Below are positions 55,348 to 63,787 of a DNA stretch of 64,000 bases, piece after piece (position 1 is the first letter of the stretch; every line of letters starts with the position of its first letter). Source of the DNA: Stenotrophomonas sp. SAU14A_NAIMI4_8 (GTDB lineage Bacteria > Pseudomonadota > Gammaproteobacteria > Xanthomonadales > Xanthomonadaceae); contig NZ_CP025999.1 in assembly GCF_003086695.1 (NCBI RefSeq), forward strand, positions 242,320 to 306,319, read 5' to 3'. The notes under the pieces were generated by a model. That model made no database searches. It was not told the DNA's origin and saw only the letters and a list, made by a program, of their open reading frames with translations. The position numbers and the translations under genes are program-made.

Positions 55348-56367
55348 ATGGCCGACAAGCCCAAGCAGATGCTGCTCGATCCCGGTTTTGAACTGACCCT
55401 GCGCCCGATGCGCTACCCGCAGTTCTATGACATGTACCGGAACGCGATCAAGAACACCTGGACGGTGGAAGAGATCAACTTCCAGATCGACATCACCGAC
55501 CTGCACAGCAAGATGTCGCCGGGTGAGCGCCACCTGATCCACCGCCTGGTGGCGTTCTTCGCCACCGGCGATTCGATCGTGTCCAACAACCTGGTACTGA
55601 ACCTGTACCAGCACTTGAACGCGCCCGAAGCGCGCATGTACCTGTCGCGCCAGCTGTACGAAGAAGCGCTGCACGTGCAGTTCTACCTGACCCTGCTGGA
55701 CAACTACCTGCCGGACCCGGAAGAGCGCGTCAAAGCCTTCGCCGCGGTGGAAAACATCGACTCGATCAAGAAGAAGGCCGACTTCTGCTTCAAGTGGATC
55801 GACTCGATCCAGGACCTCAAGCGCATCGAGACCCGTGCCGAGCGCCGCCAGTTCCTGCTGAACCAGATCTGCTTCGCCGCGTGCATCGAAGGCCTGTTCT
55901 TCTTCGCCGCCTTCGCCTACGTGTACTACTTCCGTTCGCGCGGCCTGCTGCCGGGCCTGGCCTCGGGCACCAACTGGGTGTTCCGCGACGAGAGCGCGCA
56001 CATGGACTTCGCGTTCGAATCGGTGCGCGTGGTGCGTGAGGAAGAACCGGACCTGTTCGACGAGGAAATGAAGCAGCAGGTCTACGACATGCTGGCCGAA
56101 GCCATCGAATGCGAAGTGCAGTTCGCCGAGGACGTGCTGTCCGGCGGCGTGGCGGGCATTTCCACCCGCGACATGCGCCAGTACCTGCAGCATTGTGCCG
56201 ACCAGCACTTCGCCAAGCTGGGCATGGAAAAGAAGTACAACGTGCGCAACCCGCTGCCGTTCATGGAACTGCAGGATGTGCAGGAACTGACCAACTTCTT
56301 CGAACGCCGCGTCTCGGCCTACCAGGTGGGCGTGCAGGGCGAAGTCGCCTTCGACATAAACTTCTGA
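55348..56367 (+). CDS. nrdB: Ribonucleotide reductase class Ia, small (beta) subunit
   Basis: Di-iron radical subunit of 339 aa. The iron-binding E106-x-x-H109 is followed by the radical tyrosine Y113 (EALHVQFY), as in E. coli NrdB. Further ligands lie in EGLFFFAAFAYVYYF and RDESAHMDFAF. C-terminal tail VQGEVAFDINF is the peptide that docks in NrdA. AAGGA lies 7 bases before the ATG 55348. An intrinsic terminator follows. Confidence 0.97.
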   Translation: MADKPKQMLLDPGFELTLRPMRYPQFYDMYRNAIKNTWTVEEINFQIDITDLHSKMSPGERHLIHRLVAFFATGDSIVSNNLVLNLYQHLNAPEARMYLSRQLYEEALHVQFYLTLLDNYLPDPEERVKAFAAVENIDSIKKKADFCFKWIDSIQDLKRIETRAERRQFLLNQICFAACIEGLFFFAAFAYVYYFRSRGLLPGLASGTNWVFRDESAHMDFAFESVRVVREEEPDLFDEEMKQQVYDMLAEAIECEVQFAEDVLSGGVAGISTRDMRQYLQHCADQHFAKLGMEKKYNVRNPLPFMELQDVQELTNFFERRVSAYQVGVQGEVAFDINF

Positions 56368-56396
56368 TCGAAGAAGTCATCCCGGTTGCAACGAAG

Positions 56397-56422
56397 AACC
56401 CCGGCCAGCGCCGGGGTTTTTT
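56397..56422 (+). terminator. Rho-independent terminator of nrdAB
   Basis: Stem AACCCCGGC (56397-56405) with GCCGGGGTT (56410-56418), loop CAGC, then six T. It abuts the stop codon of the convergent LysE gene. Confidence 0.93.
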
Positions 56423-56423
56423 G

Positions 56424-57059
56424 TTACCGCCGCCCTTCCACCGCCATCCGCACCGCCAGCCCGGCCAGCACCGTGCCCATCAGCCAGCGCTGCGCGGCCT
56501 GCCAGCTCGGCCGTGCGGCCAGGAACGCGGCAATGCTGCCGGCCATCAGCACGATTACCGTGTTCACCGCCAAGCTGACCGAGATCTGGGTAAAGCCCAG
56601 CACCAGCGATTGTGCCAGCACGCTGCCGTGGCCGTCCGGGTGCAGGAACTGCGGCAGCAGGGACAGGTACATTACCGCGATCTTCGGGTTCAGCAGATTG
56701 GTCAGAAAGCCCATCGTGAACAGCCTGCGCGGGCTGTCGGCGGGCAGCGCGTGCACCGCGAACGGCGAGCGCCCGCCCGGCTTCACCGCCTGCCACGCCA
56801 GATACAGCAGGTAGAGTGCACCGCCCAGGCGCAGCGCGTCATACGCCAGCGGAATGGTCATCAGCAGCGCAGTGATGCCCAGCGCCGCGCATAGCATGTA
56901 GAAGACGAAGCCCGCCGCCACGCCGCCCAGCGACACCAGCCCGGCACGGCGGCCCTGGCAGATCGAGCGCGAGACCAGATAGACCATGTTCGGGCCTGGG
57001 GTGAGGACCATGCCCAGCGACAGCAGGGCGAACGCGAGCAGGTCGGAAGCGGCGGGCAT
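56424..57059 (-). CDS. LysE family amino-acid/metabolite exporter
   Basis: 211-aa inner-membrane protein with the LysE/RhtB signature: LTPGPNMVYLVSRSICQGRRAGLVSLGGVAAG, and FLTNLLNPKIAVMYLSLLPQF in the middle. About six helices. Exports small amino acids or related compounds; substrate not predictable. Start MPAASDLLAF (ATG 57059); upstream in-frame codons are non-family. Confidence 0.9.
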   Translation of the reverse strand: MPAASDLLAFALLSLGMVLTPGPNMVYLVSRSICQGRRAGLVSLGGVAAGFVFYMLCAALGITALLMTIPLAYDALRLGGALYLLYLAWQAVKPGGRSPFAVHALPADSPRRLFTMGFLTNLLNPKIAVMYLSLLPQFLHPDGHGSVLAQSLVLGFTQISVSLAVNTVIVLMAGSIAAFLAARPSWQAAQRWLMGTVLAGLAVRMAVEGRR

Positions 57060-57150
57060 GTGCGGTCCGTGCGGTGGGCGTGGCGCAGTGTAGCCCCGGC
57101 CGCTCGGGCCTGCCTTAAAATTGCCGCACCCCCACACCCTGGCCACCGCC

Positions 57151-57555
57151 ATGACCCCCATCGTCGAAACCGTGCCGCCCATCGAAGTGCGCATGGCCGA
57201 AATCGTCTTCCCCAACCACACCAACCACATGGGCACCCTGTTCGGTGGCCAGGCGCTGGCCTGGATGGACAAGGCTGCCTTCCTGGCCGCCGCCCGCTAT
57301 TCGCGCCGCACCGTGGTGACCGCGCGCAGCGACCAGGTCGATTTCAAGCTGCCCATCCGCATCGGCCAGATGGTGGAAACCATCGGTCGCATCGTGGAAG
57401 TGGGCCGCAGTTCGATGAAGGTGGAAGTGGAGCTGATTGCCGAAGACCTGCACAGCGGCGAGCGCAAGCTGTGCACCCGCGGCCACTTCGTGATGATCGC
57501 GCTGGGCGAAGACGGCCAGCCGACCGCCGTGCCGCGCCTGCCCGAGGCCGTCTGA
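57151..57555 (+). CDS. Acyl-CoA thioesterase (hotdog fold, YciA-like)
   Basis: 134-aa hotdog protein with VFPNHTNHMGTLFGGQALAWMDKAAFLAAARYS, the acyl-CoA thioesterase motif with the catalytic Asp in AWMDK, and RSDQVDFKLPIRIG. Similar to YciA and the brain-type acyl-CoA hydrolases. Start ATG 57151. Releases fatty acids from CoA. Confidence 0.92.
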   Translation: MTPIVETVPPIEVRMAEIVFPNHTNHMGTLFGGQALAWMDKAAFLAAARYSRRTVVTARSDQVDFKLPIRIGQMVETIGRIVEVGRSSMKVEVELIAEDLHSGERKLCTRGHFVMIALGEDGQPTAVPRLPEAV

Positions 57556-57598
57556 ACCGGCGCTTGCGGGGGCGCCGCCGCGCCCCCATCTGGTCGGC

Positions 57599-58405
57599 AT
57601 GACCCCGCCGCTGACCGATTTCATCGACCGCGCCCAGCGCCTGTTCGTGCTCACCGGCGCCGGTTGCAGCACTGCCTCGGGCATTCCCGATTACCGGGAT
57701 ACCGACGGCCAGTGGAAGCGCACCCCGCCGGTGACCTACCAGGCCTTCATGGGCGAGGCGGCCACCCGCCAGCGCTACTGGGCGCGCAGCCTGCTGGGCT
57801 GGCCGCGCTTCGGCCTGGCCCTGCCCAACGGTACCCACCAGGCGCTGGCCGCGCTGGAAGCACGCGGCACCCTGCAGGTGCTGCTGACCCAGAACGTGGA
57901 TGGCCTGCACCAGCGCGCCGGCAGCACGAACGTGATCGATCTGCACGGGCGGCTGGACCTGGTGCGCTGCATGGGCTGCGAACGCCGCAGCGGGCGCGAG
58001 GATTTCCAGCAGCGCCTGCTGGACGCCAACCCGGGCTGGGACGCGCTGGAGGCCGGCATCGCGCCCGATGGCGATGCGGATCTGGAGACCGATTTTTCCG
58101 CGTTCGTGGTGCCGGACTGCCCGTACTGCGGCGGCCTGCTGAAGCCAGATGTCGTCTTCTTCGGCGAAAACGTGCCGCGCGAACGGGTAGCGGCGGTGCA
58201 TGAGCACCTGCAGCAGGCCGATGCGGTGCTGGTGGTGGGCTCCTCGCTGATGGTCTATTCCGGCTTCCGCTTCGTGCAGGCCGCGGCCAAGGCCGGCCTG
58301 CCGGTGGCCGCACTGAACCGCGGCCGCACCCGTGCCGACGACCTGCTGCAGTTCAAGGATGAACGCGACTGCGCCGAGGCCCTGGCCGGCTTCGTCAGCC
58401 GGTAG
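57599..58405 (+). CDS. NAD-dependent protein deacylase (Sir2 family)
   Basis: 268-aa sirtuin: GAGCSTASGIPDYRD at the NAD site, TQNVDGLHQRAG, catalytic HGR (DLHGRLDLVRC), four zinc cysteines in CMGC and CPYC, then VVFFGENVPR and VVGSSLMVYSG. The GIPDYR and zinc pattern resemble class II/SIRT4-like bacterial sirtuins. Its TAG stop belongs to a SMAG GTAG end (58402-58405). Confidence 0.93.
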   Translation: MTPPLTDFIDRAQRLFVLTGAGCSTASGIPDYRDTDGQWKRTPPVTYQAFMGEAATRQRYWARSLLGWPRFGLALPNGTHQALAALEARGTLQVLLTQNVDGLHQRAGSTNVIDLHGRLDLVRCMGCERRSGREDFQQRLLDANPGWDALEAGIAPDGDADLETDFSAFVVPDCPYCGGLLKPDVVFFGENVPRERVAAVHEHLQQADAVLVVGSSLMVYSGFRFVQAAAKAGLPVAALNRGRTRADDLLQFKDERDCAEALAGFVSR

Positions 58406-58472
58406 CGCCGGGCCATGCCCGGCGAGCGCGCAGCGCGGCCGCCGTTGCCCGCCGGGCATGGCCCGGCGCTAC
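58402..58472. repeat. SMAG palindrome pair
   Basis: GTAGCGCCGGGCC module at 58402 and an inverted CGCCGGGC...GCTAC module ending 58472. Contains the sirtuin stop codon. Confidence 0.85.
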
Positions 58473-58533
58473 CGATCACGCCCCCTGCGAAACAGCGATC
58501 CATTCAGACGGTTGATCCGCAGGCCGTGCAGCG

Positions 58534-59673
58534 GTGCAATACGCACCCCCTCCGCATGTCGCTATCGCCTTGAGCCAGTTGTTCTCGCCGGTCACCCTCG
58601 GCCCGCTTACCCTGTCCAACCGCATCGTGATCGCGCCGATGTGCCAGTACTCCGCCGAAGACGGCCGCGCCAGCGACTGGCATGCCCAGCACCTGGGCAG
58701 CCTGGCGCAGTCCGGCGCCGGCCTGCTGATCCTGGAAGCGACCGCAGTGGAACCGCGCGGGCGCATCAGCTATGCCGACCTGGGGCTGTGGGACGACGGT
58801 ACCGAAGCGGCGCTGGCGCAGGTGCTGGCCAGCGTGCGGCGCTGGTCGCCGATGCCGCTGGGCATCCAGCTCGGCCACGCCGGCCGCAAGGCCTCCACCG
58901 CACGCCCGTGGGACGGCGGCCGCCAGCTGCCGGCCGACGATGCCCGTGGCTGGCCCACCGTGGCGCCGTCGCCGCTGCCGTTCCATGCCAACGACCCGGC
59001 CCCGCAGGCGCTGGATGAAGCCGGCATTGCCGAGGTGGTGGCCGCCTTTGCCGCCAGCGCCGTGCGCGCCGAGCGCCTGGGCTTCGAGCTGATCGAAATC
59101 CACGCCGCCCACGGCTACCTGCTGCACCAGTTCCTGTCGCCGCTCAGCAACCGCCGCACCGACGGCTACGGCGGCTCGCTGCCGAACCGCCTGCGCCTGC
59201 TGGTGGAAGTGTTCGACGCGGTGCGTGAAGCGGTGTCGGACAAGGTGTCGGTGGGCGTGCGCATTTCCGCCAACGACTGGGTCGAAGGCGGCTGGGACGT
59301 GGTGCAGAGCGAAGCCCTGGCACAGGTGCTGGACGCGCGCGGCTGCAACTTCCTGCACGTGTCCAGCGGCGGCCTGGACGAGCGCCAGAAGATCAGCGTG
59401 GGCCCGGGCTACCAGGTGCCGTTCGCCGCGGCCATCAAGGCCAAGAAGCTGCGCATGCCGGTCATCGCGGTGGGCCTGATCACCGAGCCGGAACAGGCCG
59501 AATCGATCCTGCGCCACAACCAGGCCGATGCCATCGCCCTGGCCCGCGGCATCCTGTACGACCCGCGTTGGCCGTGGCATGCCGCTGCCGCGCTGGGCGA
59601 CAGCGTGGTGCCGGCGCCGCAGTACCTGCGCTGCGAACCGCGCGAAGCGCGCAACGTGTTCCGCCCGCGCTGA
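58534..59673 (+). CDS. Old-yellow-enzyme family NADH:flavin oxidoreductase (YqjM-like)
   Basis: FMN ene-reductase that saturates activated C=C bonds. It has RIVIAPMCQYSA with the YqjM-type redox cysteine, GIQLGHAGRKAS, and HAAHGYLLHQFLSPLSNRRTDGYGGSLPNR, then VGLITEPEQAE. The TIM barrel of ~370 aa fits. The start is uncertain: GTG 58534 gives a 379-aa protein, while TTG 58570 (MSQLFSPVTLGPLTLSNR) fits the family better. A LysR gene follows convergently. Confidence 0.92.
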   Translation: MQYAPPPHVAIALSQLFSPVTLGPLTLSNRIVIAPMCQYSAEDGRASDWHAQHLGSLAQSGAGLLILEATAVEPRGRISYADLGLWDDGTEAALAQVLASVRRWSPMPLGIQLGHAGRKASTARPWDGGRQLPADDARGWPTVAPSPLPFHANDPAPQALDEAGIAEVVAAFAASAVRAERLGFELIEIHAAHGYLLHQFLSPLSNRRTDGYGGSLPNRLRLLVEVFDAVREAVSDKVSVGVRISANDWVEGGWDVVQSEALAQVLDARGCNFLHVSSGGLDERQKISVGPGYQVPFAAAIKAKKLRMPVIAVGLITEPEQAESILRHNQADAIALARGILYDPRWPWHAAAALGDSVVPAPQYLRCEPREARNVFRPR

Positions 59674-59679
59674 GGCCGG

Positions 59680-60591
59680 TCACACCTGCCAGGCCGGCGG
59701 CAGGCCGGCCTGCAGGTGCTCGAACAGGGCGCGGATGCGCGCGGTGAAGTCGCGCCGGTCGCTTACACAGAAGAACACCTCCATCGGCTCCGGCTGCCAC
59801 GCGCTGGCCGGGCCGAACACCGTCTGCAGCCGGCCATCGCGCAGGTACGGGTCGGCCACGAAGGCGGCCAGCCGGGTGATGCCGGCACCGGCGGCGGCCA
59901 GCTCGGCCAGCGCGTCGATGTCATCGCAGACCATGCTGGGCGGCAGAGCCGCGTCCACCCGCGTATCGCCACGCCGCAGGCCCCAGCGCAGCGGCCGGCC
60001 ATCGGTGGGGAAGCGGTGCAGCAGGCCGCGATGCTGCTGCAGCTCGGCCGGTTCCTGCGGCATGCCGTGCGCGGCCAGGTAGGCCGGGGCGGCGCAGAAC
60101 AGGAATGGAATGCGCGCCAGCGGCCGCGCCACCAGCCCATCTTCCAGCTGCGCGCCGATGCGCAGGCTGACATCCACCGTTTCCGGACCGTGCTGTACCG
60201 CGCGATCACTCAGGCGCAGTTCCAGCTGCAGTTGCGGATAGCGCTGCTGCAGCGACGGCAGCAGCGGCGCCAGCACATGGCGGCCGAAGGCGCGGCTGCT
60301 GGCAATGCGCAGCGGCCCACTGGGCACGATGTCGTCGGCGGTCACCAGCGCCTGCGCACGGGCCAGGTCGGCCTCGATGTGCTGCACCTGGGCCAGGTAC
60401 AGCGCCCCGGCCTCGCTCAGGGCCAGTTGCCGCGTGCTGCGGTTGAGCAGGCGCACGCCCAGGTGGGTTTCCAGGCGCTGGATGTTCTGGCCCACGGCGG
60501 TGGCACTGATACCCAGGCTGCGCGCGGCCGCGGCAATGCTGCCGGTCTGCGCGGTGCGGGTGAAGCTGCGGATGAGCTGCAACAGGTTCAT
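59680..60591 (-). CDS. LysR family regulator (CrgA/DsdC-like)
   Basis: 303-aa LysR protein: MNLLQLIRSFTRTAQTGSIAAAARSLGISATAVGQNIQRLETHLGVRLL is the helix-turn-helix part, followed by an effector domain. Start ATG 60591. Convergent with the old-yellow-enzyme gene and divergent from the DUF2798 gene (110 bp), either of which it could regulate; CrgA-type regulators often control oxidoreductases. Confidence 0.9.
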   Translation of the reverse strand: MNLLQLIRSFTRTAQTGSIAAAARSLGISATAVGQNIQRLETHLGVRLLNRSTRQLALSEAGALYLAQVQHIEADLARAQALVTADDIVPSGPLRIASSRAFGRHVLAPLLPSLQQRYPQLQLELRLSDRAVQHGPETVDVSLRIGAQLEDGLVARPLARIPFLFCAAPAYLAAHGMPQEPAELQQHRGLLHRFPTDGRPLRWGLRRGDTRVDAALPPSMVCDDIDALAELAAAGAGITRLAAFVADPYLRDGRLQTVFGPASAWQPEPMEVFFCVSDRRDFTARIRALFEHLQAGLPPAWQV

Positions 60592-60701
60592 GACCGGCCA
60601 GCTTGCCACGGAAACCAGCAAGCATGGCTTGGGTCTGCGCCAAGCGCGGCGGGGCTGTGCACAGGCCGCCGCACCGCTAGCCTGCCGGCCCACTTCACCC
60701 G

Positions 60702-60968
60702 ATGCGATGTGCGATGGCCCACCCCCGATCTTTCCGCTGGAAGCTGCACGCCCGCAGTACGCCGTTCGTGTTCGCCTTCTTCATGGCCAGCCTGATGGCG
60801 CTGCTGATGTGCCTGGTCATCACCGCGGCCAACGCCGGGCTGGGCAGCGGCTACCTGGCGCGGGTGCTGGCGGCCTACCAGATGGCCATGCCGGTGGCGT
60901 TCTGTGGTGTGCTGCTGGTGCGCCCGCTGGTGGTGCGCCTGGTGGCGTTGACGGTGCATCCGCATTGA
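60702..60968 (+). CDS. DUF2798 small membrane protein
   Basis: 88 aa with two helices (FVFAFFMASLMALLMCLVITAAN and VLAAYQMAMPVAFCGVLLVRPLVV), the DUF2798 pattern. Divergent from the LysR regulator, so probably its target. Start at 60702 or at the ATG four codons later. Function unknown. Confidence 0.85.
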   Translation: MRCAMAHPRSFRWKLHARSTPFVFAFFMASLMALLMCLVITAANAGLGSGYLARVLAAYQMAMPVAFCGVLLVRPLVVRLVALTVHPH

Positions 60969-61028
60969 AGATCGGTTGCATCTGACAGCATTGTGCACCG
61001 CCGCAGGGTGCTGCCCTAAACTTGGGCC

Positions 61029-61880
61029 ATGCGACCCGATTCCATTCTTACCCTGTCCTGTCCCGACCGCACCGGCATCGTCTATCGCGTGTCGGGGCTG
61101 CTGTTCGACCACGGCTGCAACATCCTCGACGCCCAGCAGTTCGGCGATGAAGAGAGCGGCCGTTTCTTCCTGCGGGTGCACTTCGACCGTGACGCCGGCC
61201 TGCCGCTGGACACGGTGCATGGCGCCATGGCCGCGCTCGCCGCCGATTTCGGCATGGACTGGCAGCTGCACGACGGCCGCCGCCGCGCGCGCCTGCTGGT
61301 GCTGGTCAGCAAGCAGGGGCATTGCCTGAACGACCTGCTGTTCCGCGCACACAGTGGGCAGCTGAAGGTGGATATCGCCGCGGTGGCGTCCAACCACGCC
61401 GACTTCGCGCCGCTGGCCGCGTCCTACCAGGTGCCGTTCCACCACCTGCCGGTGAACGCGGAAACGCGCGCGGTGCAGGAACAGCAGATCATCGATCTGG
61501 TCGAGCGTGAGCGCATCGACCTGGTGGTGCTGGCGCGCTACATGCAGATTCTGTCGCCCACCCTGTGCCGCGCGCTGGCTGGCCGTGCGATCAACATCCA
61601 CCACAGCTTCCTGCCCAGCTTCAAGGGCGCGCAGCCGTACCACCAGGCGCACGCGCGCGGGGTCAAGATCATCGGCGCCACCGCGCACTACGTGACCGAA
61701 GACCTGGACGAAGGCCCGATCATCGAACAGGACGTCGCCCGGGTAGACCACGCCATGACCCCGCGCGACCTGGTGCGGCTGGGCAGCGATACCGAATCGC
61801 AGGTGCTGGCGCGTGCCGTGCGCCGCCATGTCGAGCACCGCATCCTGTTGAACGGGCACCGCACGGTGGTGTTCCGCTGA
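61029..61880 (+). CDS. purU: Formyltetrahydrofolate deformylase
   Basis: Hydrolyses 10-formyl-THF to THF and formate, balancing one-carbon pools. The 283-aa product has an N-terminal ACT domain (SILTLSCPDRTGIVYRVSGLLFDHGCNILDAQQF) and a formyl-transferase-like domain with INIHHSFLPSFKGAQPYHQAHARGVKIIGATAHYV and the catalytic Asp in DLDEGPIIEQD. Start ATG 61029. Confidence 0.96.
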   Translation: MRPDSILTLSCPDRTGIVYRVSGLLFDHGCNILDAQQFGDEESGRFFLRVHFDRDAGLPLDTVHGAMAALAADFGMDWQLHDGRRRARLLVLVSKQGHCLNDLLFRAHSGQLKVDIAAVASNHADFAPLAASYQVPFHHLPVNAETRAVQEQQIIDLVERERIDLVVLARYMQILSPTLCRALAGRAINIHHSFLPSFKGAQPYHQAHARGVKIIGATAHYVTEDLDEGPIIEQDVARVDHAMTPRDLVRLGSDTESQVLARAVRRHVEHRILLNGHRTVVFR

Positions 61881-61896
61881 CAGCGGGTTGCGTGGC

Positions 61897-61957
61897 CGCC
61901 GGGCATGGCCCGGCGCTACCGACCGTCACCTTGGGTAGCGCCGGGCCATGCCCGGCG
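61897..61957. repeat. SMAG palindrome pair in outward orientation
   Basis: Inverted module ending CTAC at 61919 and direct module starting GTAG at 61935. The GTAG ends face each other, opposite to the usual pair in this window. Confidence 0.82.
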
Positions 61958-61965
61958 GGCGCACC

Positions 61966-62592
61966 TCAGATGACCGCAATCCCCGCCTTGCCCAAGGCCT
62001 CGCGCACCATCGCGTCGTTGGCATCGGTCACCGGCTTGGTCAGCTCCCACAGGAACTTCACCCGGAATCCGGCCTTGGCCGCGTCCTGCGCGCTCCACAG
62101 CACGCAGTAGTCGCGCGCCAGGCCGCACACGTGCACTTCGCGGATACGCCGCTCATGCAGCCAGCCGGCCAGGCCGGTGGCCGGGCGATCACCATCGGGC
62201 CCGTGGTTTTCGCGGAAGGCGCTGTACGAATCCACCTGCGGGCGGGTGCCCTTGCGCAGGATCAGGTCGGCCACGTTCCAGTCCACGCCCGGGTGCAGCG
62301 CGGCGCCGTCGCTGCCCTGCACGCAGTGGTCGGGCCACAGCGTCTGCGGCTGCGCGTGCAGCAGGATGGTCTCGAACGGGCGCGTGCCCGGGTGCTGGCT
62401 GGCAAACGAGGCATGTCCGGCCGGGTGCCAGTCCTGGGTGGCCACCACCGTGCGATAGCGGCGCTGGGCCAGCAGCTCGGCAATCGGTGCCACCAGCGCA
62501 TCGCCGTCGGCGCAGGCCAGCGCACCACCGGGCATGAAGTCCGGCTGCAGGTCGATCACCAGCAGGGCGACATCGGCGGGCAGGACGGTCAT
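61966..62592 (-). CDS. pncA: Nicotinamidase/pyrazinamidase
   Basis: Hydrolyses nicotinamide to nicotinate for NAD salvage. The catalytic triad is D14 (LVIDLQPDF), K114 (LILRKGT) and C163 (ARDYCVLW), and the metal-binding DWHPAGH follows TQ. The 208-aa length is normal. Start MTVLPADVAL (ATG 62592). Downstream of queH on the same strand, with 57 bp between. Confidence 0.95.
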   Translation of the reverse strand: MTVLPADVALLVIDLQPDFMPGGALACADGDALVAPIAELLAQRRYRTVVATQDWHPAGHASFASQHPGTRPFETILLHAQPQTLWPDHCVQGSDGAALHPGVDWNVADLILRKGTRPQVDSYSAFRENHGPDGDRPATGLAGWLHERRIREVHVCGLARDYCVLWSAQDAAKAGFRVKFLWELTKPVTDANDAMVREALGKAGIAVI

Positions 62593-62648
62593 GGCAGTTC
62601 CACTACAACAGAAGGGGGCGACCAGCGTGGCCGCCCCGTACGCGCGCG

Positions 62649-63320
62649 TCAATCGCCCTTGGGCGCTTCCGCATCCTGCCCGTAGTACAGCAGGCCGATC
62701 TTGATGCGCTCGCGGCCGGTTTCGCGGCGGTGGCGGTTGGCATCGCGCAGCGAGTACACGCAGCCGCAGTATTCCTGCTGGTAGAACTGCTCGCGCTTGC
62801 TGATTTCCACCATGCGGCTGGCGCCGCCGCCCTTGCGCCAGTTGTAGTCCCAGTATTGCAGGCCTTCGTAGCGCGACGCGGCGCGGATGCCGCAGTCATT
62901 GATCTGCGCCATGTTCTTCCAGCGCGAAATACCCAGCGACGAACTGATGGTGTCGTAGCCGTGCTCGTGCGCGTACAGCGCCGTGCGTTCGAAGCGCATG
63001 TCGAAGCACATGGTGCAGCGGATACCGCGCTCGGGCTCGTTTTCCATGCCACGCGCGCGGCTGAACCAGTTGTCGGTGTCGTAGTCGCAGTCGATGAACG
63101 GAATGCCGTGCTGCTCGGCGAAGCGGATGTTCTCCTGCTTGCGCAGCTCGTATTCCTTCACCGGGTGGATGTTGGGGTTGTAGAAGAAGATCGCGTAATC
63201 GATCCCGGAGGCGGTGATCGCCTCCATCACTTCACCCGAACACGGGGCACAGCAGGAATGCAGCAGCAGGCGCTTGCCGTCGGCGGGCAGGGTCAGGGTG
63301 GGGCGTTGAAGCTCGGTCAT
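62649..63320 (-). CDS. queH: Epoxyqueuosine reductase QueH
   Basis: Fe-S-dependent last step of queuosine synthesis in tRNA. The 223-aa product has clustered cysteines: [12 protein letters not shown] (C23, C24, C27), RCTMCFDMR, and [18 protein letters not shown]. This is the QueH (former DUF208) pattern and not the longer QueG. Start [10 protein letters not shown] (ATG 63320). Confidence 0.94.
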   Translation of the reverse strand: MTELQRPTLTLPADGKRLLLHSCCAPCSGEVMEAITASGIDYAIFFYNPNIHPVKEYELRKQENIRFAEQHGIPFIDCDYDTDNWFSRARGMENEPERGIRCTMCFDMRFERTALYAHEHGYDTISSSLGISRWKNMAQINDCGIRAASRYEGLQYWDYNWRKGGGASRMVEISKREQFYQQEYCGCVYSLRDANRHRRETGRERIKIGLLYYGQDAEAPKGD

Positions 63321-63600
63321 CGTCGGGTGCGTGGCAGCGTGGGGAACGGATCGGGCCGGACACCGTGAACAGGACGCACGCGGCCACCGCGCCCGCGCGC
63401 GCAGGACGACGATGGCCCCGGCACCCTCCCCGCGGAGAGTCCAGGTCGAATCAGGGGACGGTCGTGTCCCCCGGCCGGGGCCGGTATTCGGGCTGATGGA
63501 CACGGGCCGCAGCCCACCTACTCCCTGCCGCTTCCCAGGCGTGCGCCCAGTGCTGTTGGCAGGCTTCGTTTCCATTCACCGCTGCGGGGCAGCTCCGGAA

Positions 63601-63685
63601 TGGGCGCGCCAGGCGCCTTCACCGGATTCCCGTTTAAATCCCTCCCTGCGCGTGAGCGCCTGGAGGGATACCTTCGGCGCGCCCA
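63601..63685. repeat. Nested, mutually exclusive inverted repeats
   Basis: Outer pair TGGGCGCGCC (63601-63610) / GGCGCGCCCA (63676-63685), inner pair CCAGGCGC (63609-63616) / GCGCCTGG (63656-63663), and a competing pair ATCCCTCC (63638-63645) / GGAGGGAT (63662-63669). The inner pairs share bases, so only one can form at a time. Confidence 0.6.
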
Positions 63686-63720
63686 CGGTGGACGCGTCGG
63701 TCGCGCCGGTCAAGGGGGTT

Positions 63721-63759
63721 GGGGTCAGAGCCCGTTGCGCTGCAACGGGATCCGACCCC
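63721..63759. repeat. GGGGTC/GACCCC hairpin element
   Basis: Starts GGGGTCAGAGCC, ends GGATCCGACCCC, inner stem CGTTGCGCTGCAACG. A truncated copy follows at 63771. Confidence 0.8.
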
Positions 63760-63787
63760 TTCATTCCACCAGGGTCAGATCCCGTTG

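Larger units (their letters stand above)
63321..63787. other. 467-bp gap with nested inverted repeats and GGGGTC elements
   Basis: No gene. It contains a hairpin GGGGAC/GTCCCC (about 63455-63472), a nested inverted-repeat structure (63601-63685), one complete GGGGTC element (63721-63759) and a partial one (from 63771, AGGGTCAGATCCCGTTGC) that runs into the end of the FAD oxidase gene. Confidence 0.7.
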
